Assembly: GCA_032433595.1 (NCBI GenBank)
Contig: JASWJB010000020.1
Location: forward strand, 62,001-126,000
Direction: 5' to 3'
Source: Conoideocrella luteorostrata
Lineage: Eukaryota > Ascomycota > Sordariomycetes > Hypocreales > Clavicipitaceae
DNA: 64,000 nt
The position numbers were made by a program, and so were the translations under genes. Under the pieces are notes generated by a model, which was not told the origin of the DNA, made no database searches, and saw only the letters and a list, made by a program, of their open reading frames with translations. Positions 46,443 to 59,202 of the stretch are shown here, one piece after another; the stretch's first letter is position 1, and each line of letters starts with the position of its first letter.

Positions 46443-49400
46443 GGCGACTGTTTGGCCAGCCGAAATGGTATCGAGTGGTCTCGCTTGATTCTACCCGGAC
46501 AGTATTCGACGCTGATTATATCTGCAGACGAGTGAAAGATTCCGAACCCATGTGGTGGACCATGTGATCAGAAGAATCACAGTCTCCGTCCCGCAATACT
46601 GTCGAGCCGCCTAATTCAAAAATATTTGTTGACGGAATCGAGGATGAGCAAACATGCAGGCCTTACACAAGGATGAGTGGGATGAATAGATCAATGGATG
46701 GCATGGAAAGGGTCGTGTACTTGAGTTTGGGGAATGGTAAAACAATAAGTTGGATGTTTGCAGTTTTCATCTACAGCCAACGTAGCTTTGAAACTTGAAT
46801 ACACATCGGAGGCTGGTATCAGAGTAGCCGTATGACATTGTGTCAGAATGTTTTGACCCAGCCAGGGCTAGGGGGAGTAAGCCACGAGCATCCTGGAGGA
46901 TCCTGGAGGTGAGAGAAACCCCTCCCGTCCTCCCGCGCGACGTAGTCATGTCGTCAATCGAGGGGATTTTCCCCTCACAATGGATGATGGCCTTACACGG
47001 CAGGCCCGTCACCAGAATAACCATTAGATTGAGTAAGATTTGACCAGTGAGCTGTCCAGGTACGGAGGAGGATGGGTGGAACAGGGGGTTGTGGCAACCC
47101 TGATGTGCGACATATCTGAGGCATGAGAATCGTCAGAGCCACAAGAGGAGAGGACCCTGCGCGGCCACCTTTCACAAATACTGAGCGACGATGAGGTCGA
47201 TGCGGCCACGTTCTCCTTGGTTAGGACTGGACTCTTCTCATATCGATCATGTAAAACGGAGAGCCAATTTTAACCTTCGTGTAACATGCAATACTATTAT
47301 ATTCTATATTACTCTGCAGCCAAGCGACTCTCGGCATGCAGAGGATCGCAACTGCATAAAAAGCGCGCAGACAGCCGGAAGGGCTTTGCACAATATTATT
47401 CGCGCGAGTGCCCACCTCCCACAGGCATTCATTCGGTTTAGAAATAGTGCATGATCGAGCCCATGATCGAGCCCATGGATGCATTCGTGTACGCCGGGTG
47501 ATGCCAGCAAGCGGGGAGCAACAACACACACCTCGTGGGGGTACCAAGATCAAGTGGCTCGTTGCTGCACCGCTAACTATCAAAGGGACTCTTTCGTCAG
47601 GAACCTAACGTCTCATTGTTTCCCACGTTTTGAAGATATTTCGACATGCGCTCATTAGTTGCCTCATTAAAAATATTTGTGGCTCATGGCTCACGCAACA
47701 GTGTATCGCAGCAACTCCGACTGCCGTTTTTCTGAATCTGGGTTTGTCGGAGCAAGGGGCTTGTTGGCGTTTCGAAACATTCGACGTGTGGCTCACTTGA
47801 AACAACTTCGTGAGCGGGGCGGCTTCTGTTTGTTTGACCACTTGGGAACGTGAAGGATCCATCCAACATGGTTGCCAACACATACGACCGAGGAAAAAAA
47901 AAAAAAAAAAAAAGCATTGACAAAGTCTGGCGCTCAGGGCACAGAAACTTCTGCGCTCTGCCTGCAACGGTTCGCCTGACCAGTTAAGTGACATGTTCAT
48001 CTCCATCTTCTTCGGGGCTACGGAACGACACAGTTTACAACAAGTGCAATATGCCTACGACCTTCATGCAGCTTTCAAACAGTTCCACCAGCACGCCAAG
48101 TAGATATGACACAGACTCATGCAGTATCGTAGGCAAACAGACTAACACTTATCAATGCGGACAGCACATGACGCCTGGTGAATACTATTTAGTAGGGATC
48201 ATGCCATGGAAATTCTAGAAGGCCACATGGAAGACTACTTTGGACTTGAATGTTGTAAGACGCACCAGCGTCAAGACTCTGTGGACCCGAGGACCCGAGA
48301 GACGTACCTGTCAACCGCGCGACAAGACGGAGCAGAAGCGACCTCAGTTATCACACCACTTCGTCCACTACATAAGCTGGCTAACGCTGAGTAAATATTG
48401 TAGACCATGTGTACCGTTCAGTAATTCTTATTGACCCAGTCAGTGGTGGCGAAATAGAAGTGATTGTACGGAATACTGTAGAGCATTGTCCACACATGGG
48501 CCCAAGTGCTCTCTATCTGCGGAATACCACACCGATCATTACGGAGTACACCGTATATTGTATTGTGTTGTGCTCTGTACGGAGTACTGCGTGTAGTACT
48601 ATGGCACATTGTGCGCTGTTGTATTTATGCCTTACGGAGCAGTATTGTCACTAGTTATTGTCTTTGAACACCGAGACAACGTAATTTACCCCACCTCAGC
48701 TTGAAATGATACATTCAACATACATAAAATATGTACGGAGTACATTGCAGCACTGTATAGGGAACAGCGAAACTGTACAGCGCTCTGCACTTTACAATAA
48801 AACAATCGGCGAACGCATTGCAATGTGATGATAGACAGCACAATACTTATCAGCCTGACCATCTTCACTGGCTCGCGGCCCGTAAATCTTACCCCTGGCC
48901 GGAGACTCACCAATTAGGTTAGCTCCTTTGGCCGAAACGGTCTGGTTGACCCCACATTCAACAACCCACGACGATTCATCCACGAGCCCTCAACTCTGAA
49001 AGGATTCAGTCGCGCCGAGTATCATACGGATCGTTCTTCAATTTCAAACAAGCGTGTTCGTAATTCACTCCTTTTAATATCACCTGAATGGTGGCGAGCC
49101 GGCAACTAGCCCACCAAGACATTCGCTATCCGACCCTCTTTAGGCCTTGGTGATCTCATTTTTTTAACGGATACCCGGGATCGTCGGTCGACGCCGTATG
49201 ATCGATCCTGCATCACGTACCGCCAACACTGTCCCTACCAGTCATCTCACCTGGCAGTCAGTCGTCATTCAGCTCCAGTTCATGACTCAGGGGTTGTCAA
49301 CCTACATGAAAAGCCATCCCTACACACAGCTTCCTCTCTCTTGGCTATCGATGCAGCCGGAAGGTCTGCAAACTAAAGACTTGGAAGCACATAGCCACTA

Positions 49401-49875
49401 TCCCTTTGTAGTAAATGCTAGCCCAGTCATAGACATAGGCACAGGCGCAGGCGCAGGCACCGTCGCAGATTCTGTATGCCTCGCAGGTGACAGCTACGCT
49501 GCTTAGCCATCAATTGATTCCGGCCGCGATCTAACTGATCTGGTAGCTTTGCGGTTTGCATTTCAGGCCGCCAAGAGGGTGTTTGGATCCAAATATCTGC
49601 AGCTTTCTTGCTTCGTCATGTTTGGAACTTTACCGATTGCTGGTAAGTTGAGTTCCACGTAATGAGTCGTCTCTGCTTTATCTAGCCTGTCGATACAAGC
49701 ACCCTCAATTCCAACGATTTCCTTTCTCCAGCTTAACGTAGAACATCATTTCACACTTCTTGCACCTATCCCCGCCCAAACAATCTTCTCTGTCTTTTCA
49801 TAAGCCTGCACCACGTGGCTTGGCATATGTGTTTGCGTCTCCCTTCAGTCTTTAGGTCTTGGCTGCCTTGCCCCC
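46443..49875. promoter_or_regulatory. 3.4-kb divergent upstream region
   Basis: Lies between divergent genes. It may hold an unseen 5' exon of the membrane protein gene in its left part. It contains a 12-bp unit in two tandem copies (CATGATCGAGCC, 47450-47473), a 20-A tract (47894-47913), and 9-mer motif copies at 48540-48548, 48578-48586 and 48734-48742. A 102-codon frame at 49198-49506 has no family features and is not called. Confidence 0.4.
47894..47913. repeat. Poly-A tract (20 A)
   Basis: An uninterrupted run of about 20 A in intergenic DNA, not next to any recognisable transposon body, so it is a plain homopolymer rather than proof of a retrotransposed insertion. Confidence 0.8.
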
Positions 49876-51477
49876 ATGTCTTTAACAATCAATCCTCACC
49901 CGTTTCTGCCTCATGACTTCACTAGAATTCTAACGCAGACTACAGCAAGCTTGCCCTTAAGGGTCGATCCGAAAGACATTCCAGACCCTACACCCATTAC
50001 TCTACCAAGATATCAACCACTTGCAAAGGATGATGAGTTGGCCGATGAGTCCTTGTCATTACCACTTTTGCTGAGACAGACTGGCCGCGACTCAATCACT
50101 CTCGGATCTACCGGCTTATCAGCCATTGCGCTTGATTTGAAGCTCGATGTCGGCGTGCGTGATCTCGTGCCGGCCGCATCATGCTTGCCTAATTTCCGTC
50201 AGTGGGACACCTTGGCAACGGAAAGTGCTCAAAATCAAGTTGACGAAGATCGTTTTCCTTTACGAAACGGAACGATGTCCCCTGGCCACCGAGTATATCT
50301 AGAACGAAGGAGAGAGCTTGCCAACACGAATGAAAATGCGTTTCGCACTGTGAGGAGGATTTCGGCCCCGAAAGGCAAACAACAGGCTAGGTTAGGCAAT
50401 GCCTACGAATTTTTCCGATGTCTGGAACAGTTCACGCCTTTCTGGGACGATCCTTCCCAGGCTCATCAACTGCCGCCGTCGCCAGAGCTAACAGCTGCGG
50501 AGGCCAATTTTCCAGTCGATTCTGCGCCATACCAAGCGTCGATTTCCATCCGAACCTGCTCTGGCGCATCTATGCCAGCGGAAATTAGACAAGATTTGTT
50601 GAAGGCCTTTATCAAGCTGGTTGCTTATGATTTCGGATGCAATGTTTCATTAGCAAGGAACGAACCCAGGCTTCAGCTCAACTCGCCAGCCGGCAAGCAC
50701 CAACGAAAATCGTACACGCCATCAACTTGTCAATTTGTATTCCAAAGCCCCCTGACGCGAGAGGATGCACGAGCAGGGGTCGTCCATGGTCCCGTTGCTA
50801 CGGTAAGCACTCGTCCCACGGTCGACTTCACTTCTCCGGATGCCCAAACCGCGCAAGCTTTAGACCTCGCCCGCGAAGTGATAGCCGCACTAATCACTGC
50901 TCAACATCGGAACCGCGAAGGCAGACAGGAAGTTCAATCCGGATATGGACAATGGTGGACAACTAGGCATAGATGGGGCGGAGGTGTGGGAGGGCCCATT
51001 GGGCGAGAAGTCGAGAAAAGGTTTGCGACTTGTGAGAAGGAAGCGTTCTCTAACAAGAAGAATGATGCCCGTGATGGACCAGCCAGCAAAAAGGTTCGCA
51101 GAACCATGCCAATTTATGATAATTACCGCATGGTTCGGCCATCACCTTTTTCATGGGATCGGAAAGCCAAATATGAGGCAATAGGCAGAGTAAAAGATGC
51201 AAGCTACGATGACATTTTTGTCGTTAGCTCCATTTTCCATCACGTCTCCATCCTTCGTGTTCGTGTGCCGACACGATTACTTGAAGTTCTGGACGGATCG
51301 TCAGAGCCGGATCCGGCGAAGCGAAGCTGGGGCAAGGTTGAGTCTTGGAGGAGCCCATGGTATGACTTCTTTCACGTGGACCAAAGAATTACAGCGATGC
51401 AATTGTTATGGGCAGTTATGGCATACCAAATGAGGAAGGACACGTGCGAACAAGAGAATGCCGACGGCAGGCAGTGA
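49876..51477 (+). CDS. Conserved fungal protein of unknown function
   Basis: I cannot assign a family. A single exon gives 533 residues from ATG 49876. The composition is normal for a globular protein, with no signal peptide or membrane segment. The N-terminal half has PITLPRYQPLAKDDEL and a Leu-rich block. The middle carries conserved-looking aromatic motifs (NAYEFFRCLEQFTPFWDDP) and a beta-rich segment (YQASISIRTCSGA). The C-terminal third has Trp-rich GYGQWWTTRHRWGGGVGGP, a basic patch (SKKVRR) and DNYRMVRPSPFSWDRK, then a WRSPWYDFFHVDQRI block. The length and steady codon use over 1.6 kb support a real gene. The divergent neighbour gives no functional hint. Confidence 0.7.
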   Translation: MSLTINPHPFLPHDFTRILTQTTASLPLRVDPKDIPDPTPITLPRYQPLAKDDELADESLSLPLLLRQTGRDSITLGSTGLSAIALDLKLDVGVRDLVPAASCLPNFRQWDTLATESAQNQVDEDRFPLRNGTMSPGHRVYLERRRELANTNENAFRTVRRISAPKGKQQARLGNAYEFFRCLEQFTPFWDDPSQAHQLPPSPELTAAEANFPVDSAPYQASISIRTCSGASMPAEIRQDLLKAFIKLVAYDFGCNVSLARNEPRLQLNSPAGKHQRKSYTPSTCQFVFQSPLTREDARAGVVHGPVATVSTRPTVDFTSPDAQTAQALDLAREVIAALITAQHRNREGRQEVQSGYGQWWTTRHRWGGGVGGPIGREVEKRFATCEKEAFSNKKNDARDGPASKKVRRTMPIYDNYRMVRPSPFSWDRKAKYEAIGRVKDASYDDIFVVSSIFHHVSILRVRVPTRLLEVLDGSSEPDPAKRSWGKVESWRSPWYDFFHVDQRITAMQLLWAVMAYQMRKDTCEQENADGRQ

Positions 51478-53305
51478 GACGGAATCAGCGTATATAAACC
51501 TAGCACAACCTAGCGTTTGGAATACTTGTACATGCAAAGCCATATAGCATCCTGATATATCCACACAATCTAACAGCTTGTTGAACAGCCCGGGGCTTCG
51601 GCCTCGGCAGGTATTACTACTAAGTGCTTCGTAGGTACTGCTTGCTAATATGGATGATATCATACGAAGAGTAAAACTAGCAAAGTGTCCCCTGCACTCC
51701 GCAGACAGCCTCTAATTAGCAATAAAGACATCATGGTCAAGGTCTCAGCTAGACATCACATACACCTTGGCGGAAGTACGAGCAGGCCACGCCCGGAGAC
51801 GCTGTTAATTTCAGCAAGGACCGAATGATGGAAGTGCTGCAGTTGCGTTGGAAGCCTTCTATCTGTTACTACTGTTTGACGAAAGTCAAATGGCGAATTC
51901 GAATTATCTCAAACGAGGGGAAGGGGTAGTATCTCCTCGTTGGCTTGTTTGCTAGTTGAGGAGCTAATATCTTTTGCATGCTCAACAGCACAAGCCAGTA
52001 AATCCGTGTTGCCGGCGATATTGTGGATATTATTCAATCACAGGAACGTAGTCGGCATGATACTTGACGGAAGGGAGCTCCCGGATATACATCGTCTCCC
52101 GACATGCGATATAGTTAATGTCCTTAGGCAGCATTCCAACAGAAGTAGTCTACATCAACAGCTTGCACCGGACATTTAACAAACCGAAAAATGAGAAGAA
52201 ACGGGAGTCATTCAAGAGAGCTGGATCAACAGGTGCGAGCTCCCAACATTGACGCTTGAAGGCCAGCATACAATGCCGCAACCATCGGCGATGACGACAA
52301 CTTGTGATAATGGACTCCCCACGGAGTACAATGAAACAAATCTGTCCTGGCACTGGCTCTTCCTATTTCTGCGAGTCCACGCAACTTCTTTCACGCGAGT
52401 CTCCACAGGAGTCGTACTTGACATCATGGCGCCGTCGCGAAATATCAAATCTAGACTGCTGATTGGCTAAAATATTTGCCTAGACGCGTAAATGGTATGA
52501 CTAGTGCGCCGTGAGCGCGCGACGGACGCAGCCCCATTTCACATTGACCGCGTAAATTGACTTGTGTTGACGCGTCTACTGATCTGGGGATGTAAGTGGC
52601 GGGCTGAGAATCACTAGTGAGCACTTCATTCACAAATATTGACAATGCAGCCTTGTTGACAGTGGGAACTAGGCGTTTTTATCGCATTGAGCTAATTTAT
52701 TTGACATGTTACTACGGCTTACGGAGTACCGAGTTGAAGTCCTGTTTACGCCTTAACCAAGCCCACTTAGAAACTCCAGGGGGCATGTCGAACCAGCGAA
52801 GCAACCAGACAAAGAAGATGTGAAGACTCAACCACAGGGTACCACAAAACAAGTGAGATATGCAGGCCACCAATGTCATAAATGTCGAATGGCCCCTTGA
52901 GCCCCTTTCCTTCCAATCATTGCTCTCATACAGTTCCGGAGCTTTTCTCTGAGTCCGACAATCGCGTGGTCTAGTAAATTCCGCTGAAGACCACATAATA
53001 AAGGGAATAAAAAGAGCTATCAAATGGACACAAGCATAGGTTAAAGAAAAAAAAAGAAAAACAAAGAAACCGTAAAACACTGACCAAATGCTTCTCCAGA
53101 TCAGATAATTGTAACAGGTGGCAAGCTGTGTCATTGCACCGCCTAGATATCTGCAGCATATATGTCCAACTTGTGCAGTGCTCTGGTATAACCTACACCA
53201 GATAAACAAAGGAAAGAGGGAGAAAAACAAGGAGAATGAACATTTTGCCATGAATAAAGCCTCAGGTGTCGTAGTAGACCACGATTTCGGGGTAAAACTG
53301 CACCG
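51478..53305. other. 1.8-kb intergenic between convergent genes
   Basis: Holds the 3' ends of the unknown protein and the Whi5-like gene. A 179-codon minus frame (53251-52712) begins with ATG and is hydrophobic, but its composition follows from T-rich low-complexity DNA, so I leave it uncalled. One TACGGAGTA is at 52720-52728. Confidence 0.4.
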
Positions 53306-54490
53306 CTATGCCAAAGGTTCCTCGAAGGTCAGCCTTCTTCTAGCAACGCTGAGCGGCGTGCGTGCCGATGAGATGGGGCCAGGTGTCCTCCAGGGTTTCT
53401 GTGCGGGACTCGGCGTTATGTTTACAAAATCTGCGAAATCAAAGCCCTGTCCCGGTGTGTTGGGGAACAAATTGCCTCCACCAGGTGTAGTCATCATAGA
53501 AGAAGGGAGATCAAGCTTGCCACTTTTGGGCGGTGGCGTAGAAAGGCGTTCCATGCGACTTCGGTTTGACTTGACTGCAGGGGAAGGTGACGCCGCGAGA
53601 TACAACAGTAAGTCTGCGCCTTCTTCGCCGGTCTTGCCACCATTGGGAGCATCTACGCTCCCTTTACTTCGTTTGTTTGTAAGGCTTCGGGTCTGCATCG
53701 GCGGGGTACGAGGAGGTGAGGATTGTACATTTTTCACATTGAAAGAGTGTGCAGGTAGTAGGTCGTCGTCGTCATCGGAAGTGGTGGCAAAATTTGGGGA
53801 CGTGAGCGCAGCTGTCATTCTTCGCTGTTGGAAAAATGACACATCTGGCCCACCGGAAGTGGTGAAGTGCTGCTGACGCCGAGGCTTAATGGGCGACGAC
53901 TGCGCTAGCTGGTGGGTTTCTTTCCATGAAGAGTGTCCTGAAAAGGATTTATGAGCGGTCGGTGATCCTCGAAAACGTTTACCAGGGCTGGAGGCTGTGT
54001 GATCAAAGGATGCAAAATATGTGCGCTTTCGGTGGCCTGAACTTCCGTTACTGGAACCGACAGCATCGGAGAATAACGGTGCCTTGAGCGGTGAGCTCAT
54101 CAAAGTTTTTGTGGGATAAGGAAGATCGGAAGCACTGGAAGACGAGTCGGATAAGGCCTCTCCATCGCAGAGGCGCCTTCGTCGCATCTCCTCTTCTAGT
54201 TTTGGTTCGATGGAATCGAGTGTCAAGTCTTCCCAGCCATGTTTGGTCTTAAACTGCGCCAGGGCTAAACGATTTTGCAGTCGGCGTGCGATCTGAATGA
54301 TAATTAATTAGTCACATGTGCTTTCTGACAGGATCCAAGCCCGAAGCTGTCGTGAACAAAGTTGAATGGATGGAAAATTCGACATGTGCAGCAATGTGTC
54401 TGATTTCCCGCAACTTACTTTGCTCACTTCTGCACGCTTGAGTATGCTGTCCACTACATCCTCCGGCTGTTTTTTCCACGGGGACGGCAT
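53306..54490 (-). CDS. Whi5/Nrm1-like G1/S transcriptional repressor
   Basis: Members bind SBF/MBF-type transcription factors and repress G1/S genes until they are phosphorylated by cyclin-dependent kinase. Two exons, 54490-54419 and 54292-53306, are joined by a 126-nt phase-0 intron (GTAAGT, TTCAG), giving 352 residues. The GTB motif that contacts the transcription factor begins right at exon 2 (ARRLQNRLALAQFKTKHGWE, about 26-45), matching the Whi5-like domain. The rest is disordered and Ser/Pro-rich, with many SP/TP sites (SSPGKR, SSPIKPR, SSPPRTPP, TPGPISSARTP) that suit CDK control. The frame's internal TTG at 54226 is not the start. Whether it acts like Whi5 or Nrm1 cannot be told from sequence. 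Confidence 0.82.
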
Positions 54491-57400
54491 GGTTTGGACC
54501 ATGGAGAGAGCGAACGCCAAAGGATTTGGACAATCAACTACCTCCAGTTATTGTTGCTAGTTATTGAATTGGCGTTCTGCGGGTTTTCGTTGTTGTTGTT
54601 GAGTTAGCACAGCACCTGAGGGAGGACCAGGGATGCGGGTGAAGTTGAAGGGAGGAAGCGGAGGGAAGAAGGTAAAGACCACGGAGTAGTGTAGTTAGGT
54701 GACCGACCGTGCGGGTGAGACGGAGCCAAGTTCGGCGGCTAAGACCAGAACAAGGTGTAAGCGGCTGTGATGGGGGTGGCCAAGGGAAGGGGCCTTGTGC
54801 GCAGCGACAATTAATTACCTCTCTTTGTTCTTGTAATGCGTTTCAGTCACTATAAAGCAAGTCTTAAACAATTTCCGTTGTCGTTCTCTTTCAATTGACG
54901 AATTTTAAGCTTAGGAAAGAGAATAAGTGCCGTTTCCGGGGCGAAGACGCAGCGGTATTGGATGTCGGGTTGGCGACGACGTGAATTACGGTTGGATTTT
55001 CCGCTGCTTCTCTATGCTACGTTCTTGTTCCTATACGGAGTATCCGTCTGTACTCCGTATAATGCTGATAATCCTTTTACCTTTACTTTTATCGGAATCC
55101 AGGCCGGCTGAGAGGTTTAGGTGGGCGACTGGGTGGCATTCCGGTGCTAAAGACACACCAATCCCACACACTTGTTAGCAGGTTGCAAGATGCCAGAAAC
55201 GCAAGAGCCTTCAATAATCATCTTGAAACCCTACTCCGTACTCATCCAGATCGAGATAAGTTTGGTATTTATTTAGCCCTACATATGTACATCGCTTGAT
55301 AAGAGATTACCGTACTCGACTCTACTATCTATTTATTACTGAATTTCCTTGCAAAACTGGTCGCTGGGTTCCAAATTGCGTAGAGAATGCAGAGTAGACG
55401 TGCGTTGGAATAAGTTATGCACATGGGTTGGGCAGTATTCGCTGTCTCAAGTGGAATGAATGCTTGTCGGTTCACCTGCGAAATGATAAAAGGTGACTGT
55501 CACTAAATTGAATTATTGACGAGTGCTTTAACGAAAGCCCTCTTTTACCTCACGTTCCGCGATGGCCAATTTGAGGAGGGTTTAAGCCCTCAAGTCTAGT
55601 GCTCATTGAGGGAATTGGTATAGCTTACTCCGTACAAGTTCAAGACTCGATCTCACTGAATCTACTCATTACTTTAAGAAAGCCTATGAGTTCTGGCAGC
55701 TGTAATACATGTCAACATGCAAGTAACGATCGGTTGCTCACATCATATATAGTACGAAATAACAGACAGAAAGCCCTTATTGACGGCGAAACTCAACTTC
55801 GAAAGGGCGTCAGAGCGAGAGGGAGAGAGGGAGTGCAACGAGTTGACGGATCTGCAGAATCGAGGATTGTAGATGTCCCCTGTCAAAGCCTCTACAGGCT
55901 ACGGAGTGCCTACAGGGTACGCCGTAGTTACATTCTAGTTGCTCCGTAGCGTACGGAATATCCGGTGCAGGTTAGCGACCTGTTGCCGTGCCTAGCAGGG
56001 TTTGGCGATCGGCCTATACCACTGTCATCGACGCCACAGGGATTGAACGAGACCGAAATTGTGGCAGCAACTTACTCCGTATAGCCTTGTAGATTATGAA
56101 TAACTACCGGATTTTCCATCTTTATCATACTAGTATGTCTTTGGGTGAAATGCCTGGACGATTATACATCCCACGATTCGTAGCAGGTCTGAATTACACT
56201 TTGAAGGAGCAATACCTTGCTTGCAAATTCATTCATTGCCCATTTGCTTTTTTGTGAACGGGGCAAGTAAACATCCTATCATCAATACAGAGAAAGAACT
56301 GCACTGCGCGGTTTCAAATGCTAGTGTACGGCGGCCGAGGTCAAATTTGAGCTGCTAACGTCATTGCCGTTGCTATTAGTTTGGAGTCTGCCAGCGCAAA
56401 TACACCTAGCGTTCACACAAACTATACGGTACCTGTCACCTGTTCGCCCTGATCGAGATCTCAGAATGGCATGTCTTCTAATCGTCATTCTGGGGAGGCT
56501 GGTCAGGAGTTCTGATTGCGCATTCCAACTAGACCCACTCACACCAGACAAAGAGTTTTGGGATGCTTAGATGACTCTAATTTCAACGGCGGACTTCAAC
56601 CGACACGTACAGACTTATTCGTGGTCAATGGAACGGAGTATTGTAGTTTGGGATAAGACTCATTGCGATATTTCCACGTCTGGTAGATACAGAAGATGGA
56701 TGTGTTGTCGTCGAGACGCCTCTGCCGTAAGGCACATGACGCAGCTCACTCCTGTTATTATCTGTCAGGAGCGCTGAGATATTGATGAGATATTTAAAAA
56801 ACAGTACTACAACGAGAAGCCAAGCTAAACAAGTGGGTTAAATAATGTGACACCGCCATGTGAACAAGCCCAAATTGACGCGCATTTTTAGGGTGCGATG
56901 AACACTGGTTGTTGTAAATAAAAGTTGAACATCTCCAGCAAAGATTACCCGTTGCCAAGGCAATGAACGTTCGAACGCAAATTGCGAGCATCACCACTCG
57001 ACACGATGCAAGCTTTGCAGATAACAACAGCCTAGAGGAAATAATAGTGTGTACTCCAGCGGTCGCGAAGAGGCAGTTGGCTTTGCAAACACTTCGTATC
57101 GATGTTAAAGTGGTCGTCAATTGAGAAGTAACACTAGTCACTGCAAAAGATGTCCCCGTGAGCATCTCCAAAGGGCAACAACTTCACCTCCTATGCTAGT
57201 CGCTAGGTTCCAATAATTAAAATAGTAATGTTGGCACATCTGCACGTCTGTATATCCTCATTCTGCTGGTATCTGTCTCAGGAAAGAAGAAAATGATCAA
57301 GAATAAAGACAGACGAGATGGTGTCTGGCCATGGCCGCAAACAGTCAAAAAACAGGTTTTTCTGGCAATCTTACACAAGTTCACAGGCGTTTCTAAGCCA

Positions 57401-59202
57401 GACGCTTGCGAAAAACTGGGGTCACCGAGTCCCTTGCCTTGGGAAGGTCAGCCAATTTTGACAGCTCAAAAGAAGAAAAGTTAGATTACACGGAGAAGCC
57501 CGAAGCAATCATTAACTGCGGGGTATTTAAGCACTGTTGATGGGATGGTGCTGTTTGCTAGATGCCCAATTGAACGAGGTTCAAATACAGAACATTTACC
57601 ACTCCCATCTTAAGTCATAGTTAGATGCAGTGCAGATCCGTAATTGGTGCCCTCCAAGACACTCCTGGCTATGTCTTACTGTGTTTTTTTCTGGCTTCAC
57701 CTGCAACGATAAATTAACACTAGACAACAAGCCTTGTGAACATTTTTTTTATGCAACATATAGAATTACACCCCACACTCCGTACTCTCACAGAGCACAG
57801 TGGAAAAGGTAATTCTGACGGACAGCCCGTCTGTGTATACTATCGTTATTAGTTGTCTCCATGGTTTTCTCTGTGCTTTGTACGAGGTACAGCTTAAATA
57901 GCTCAGATGTTACTTTGTCACAGCGACGAGAGTCAAGATTGCCATCGACAGACCCTAGTCTTATTAGCAAGATTTCTTTAGGAAATAGTGGCCGAGGATT
58001 GAGGTGTTTTGGGGACCGTCTCTCGTGTTCGCTATCCGTTTGCCATGGCTTGGTGGAATTGGGTAGTTGAGGAGTACTTTCTACTACTAGGCTGAGAACC
58101 CCAATTGTCGCAGATGTACTATGTCACCCTTGATAATGACAAACATCTGCTCTATTGTACTCGCCGGATTATTTACAGTGTTCCTTGTCATATCCGCAGA
58201 CACTTACCGCCATACACGTATTGCGAAGGTGGCAAGGTCATATAACTAGTTAGGTGTGGGATGCGACATGGGATTTCATGCCGTCATTTGAATGCGGATC
58301 TTGGCGGAGATGCAATGCTCCACCAAGCAGAAGCACTTCTTCAGGATTGACAGATTCGTGGGTTACACGCACGTATTGTAACTAGTTACTGTGCGTAGCT
58401 AATTGGTGTCTGCTCCAGGTGCATGCATGCGCTTGTTGACCTTACCTGTCCTTGCCAATGACCTAACAAGACGAGACGGGAAAATCAACAGCGCTACACA
58501 TTTTGCTACGGGCGGGTTTAGAAGCTGCATACAACCTCACAAATCCCTACAGAGAGCCGAACTCAACATTTCCAATTGCATGTCTGTTAGCTCGTCCTCC
58601 CGCTGCATCCACCTTGGTCTGGGGCGGAGTCAAGCGCGGCAGCAACTTTACGAGGTCACAGGATGCCTGTCTACGCTGGCGGAGCTCGTACTTTGTTCCT
58701 TTTGTTAGAGCTCAATCGTCTTTCGTTTCCTGTTGTTCAACTGGCTCCTGATCCCTTCTCGACCACCAATTTCTCTCACTTTACTTCTACTTGTTTCCCT
58801 TTTCTTCTTCAATTTTTTTTTTTTTTGTGTTTGGTTATTGATTTCCTTTGGGTTGGCATTGCGCAATTTCATGACACTGGAACCTTCCCATTGTTCCTTA
58901 CCTTGGGAAGGTAAGCTAAGCCAGTGACCCAAAAGTTCCGCGGCAGATAGCAACCAGAAGTTACGGATCACAACGACGCAGATCTCGATCGCTGCCATTG
59001 CACTTCCAATTTCCCCCCAAAATTCCCTTGTTTCTTTCTCGCAATCAATTCGCATCTCCTTCCAAGACTCTTGGCGTAATTAAATTCTCGTTCTCCTTTT
59101 TCGTACTCTCCCTGCCAGCAATTACTTTCTCTCCATCAAGACTTTCCCAGGCCCAACGACCGTGGAGGGCGACGCCAGCTGCTGCGACAATCCGTCGTCG
59201 CT
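54491..59202. promoter_or_regulatory. 4.7-kb divergent upstream region, gene-free
   Basis: The longest gene-free stretch here, between the divergent Whi5-like and metallopeptidase starts. It has the densest set of 9-mer motif copies: 55034-55042, 55051-55059, 55232-55240, 55626-55634 and 56073-56081, plus several one-mismatch forms. Frames of up to 125 codons (for example 57171-56794, minus) have no family features. A near-perfect palindrome, CTTACCTTGGGAAGGTAAG, lies near 58897-58915. Directly before 59203 the DNA is CT-rich, as in many fungal promoters and leaders. Confidence 0.45.

Noticed and set aside
48540..48586. Closely spaced 9-mer copies considered as a CRISPR-like or tandem array
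   Set aside because: Spacing is irregular and the flanks differ; it is part of the dispersed motif, and CRISPR arrays are not expected in fungi.
49198..49506. 102-codon plus-strand frame ahead of the unknown 533-residue protein
   Set aside because: No splice path into the downstream gene and a low-complexity GTGAGAGTVAD tail; more likely chance.
52712..53251. 179-codon minus-strand hydrophobic frame
   Set aside because: Hydrophobicity comes from T-rich low-complexity DNA; it lies in the 3' flank of the Whi5-like gene and shows no family.
53118..53876. 252-codon plus-strand frame opposite the Whi5-like gene
   Set aside because: It is the antisense shadow of the Whi5-like coding exon; the minus strand has the GTB motif and proper splicing.
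58897..58915. Near-perfect 19-base palindrome CTTACCTTGGGAAGGTAAG
   Set aside because: A single short palindrome with no second site in a clear array; a related half-site near 57430 may be chance.
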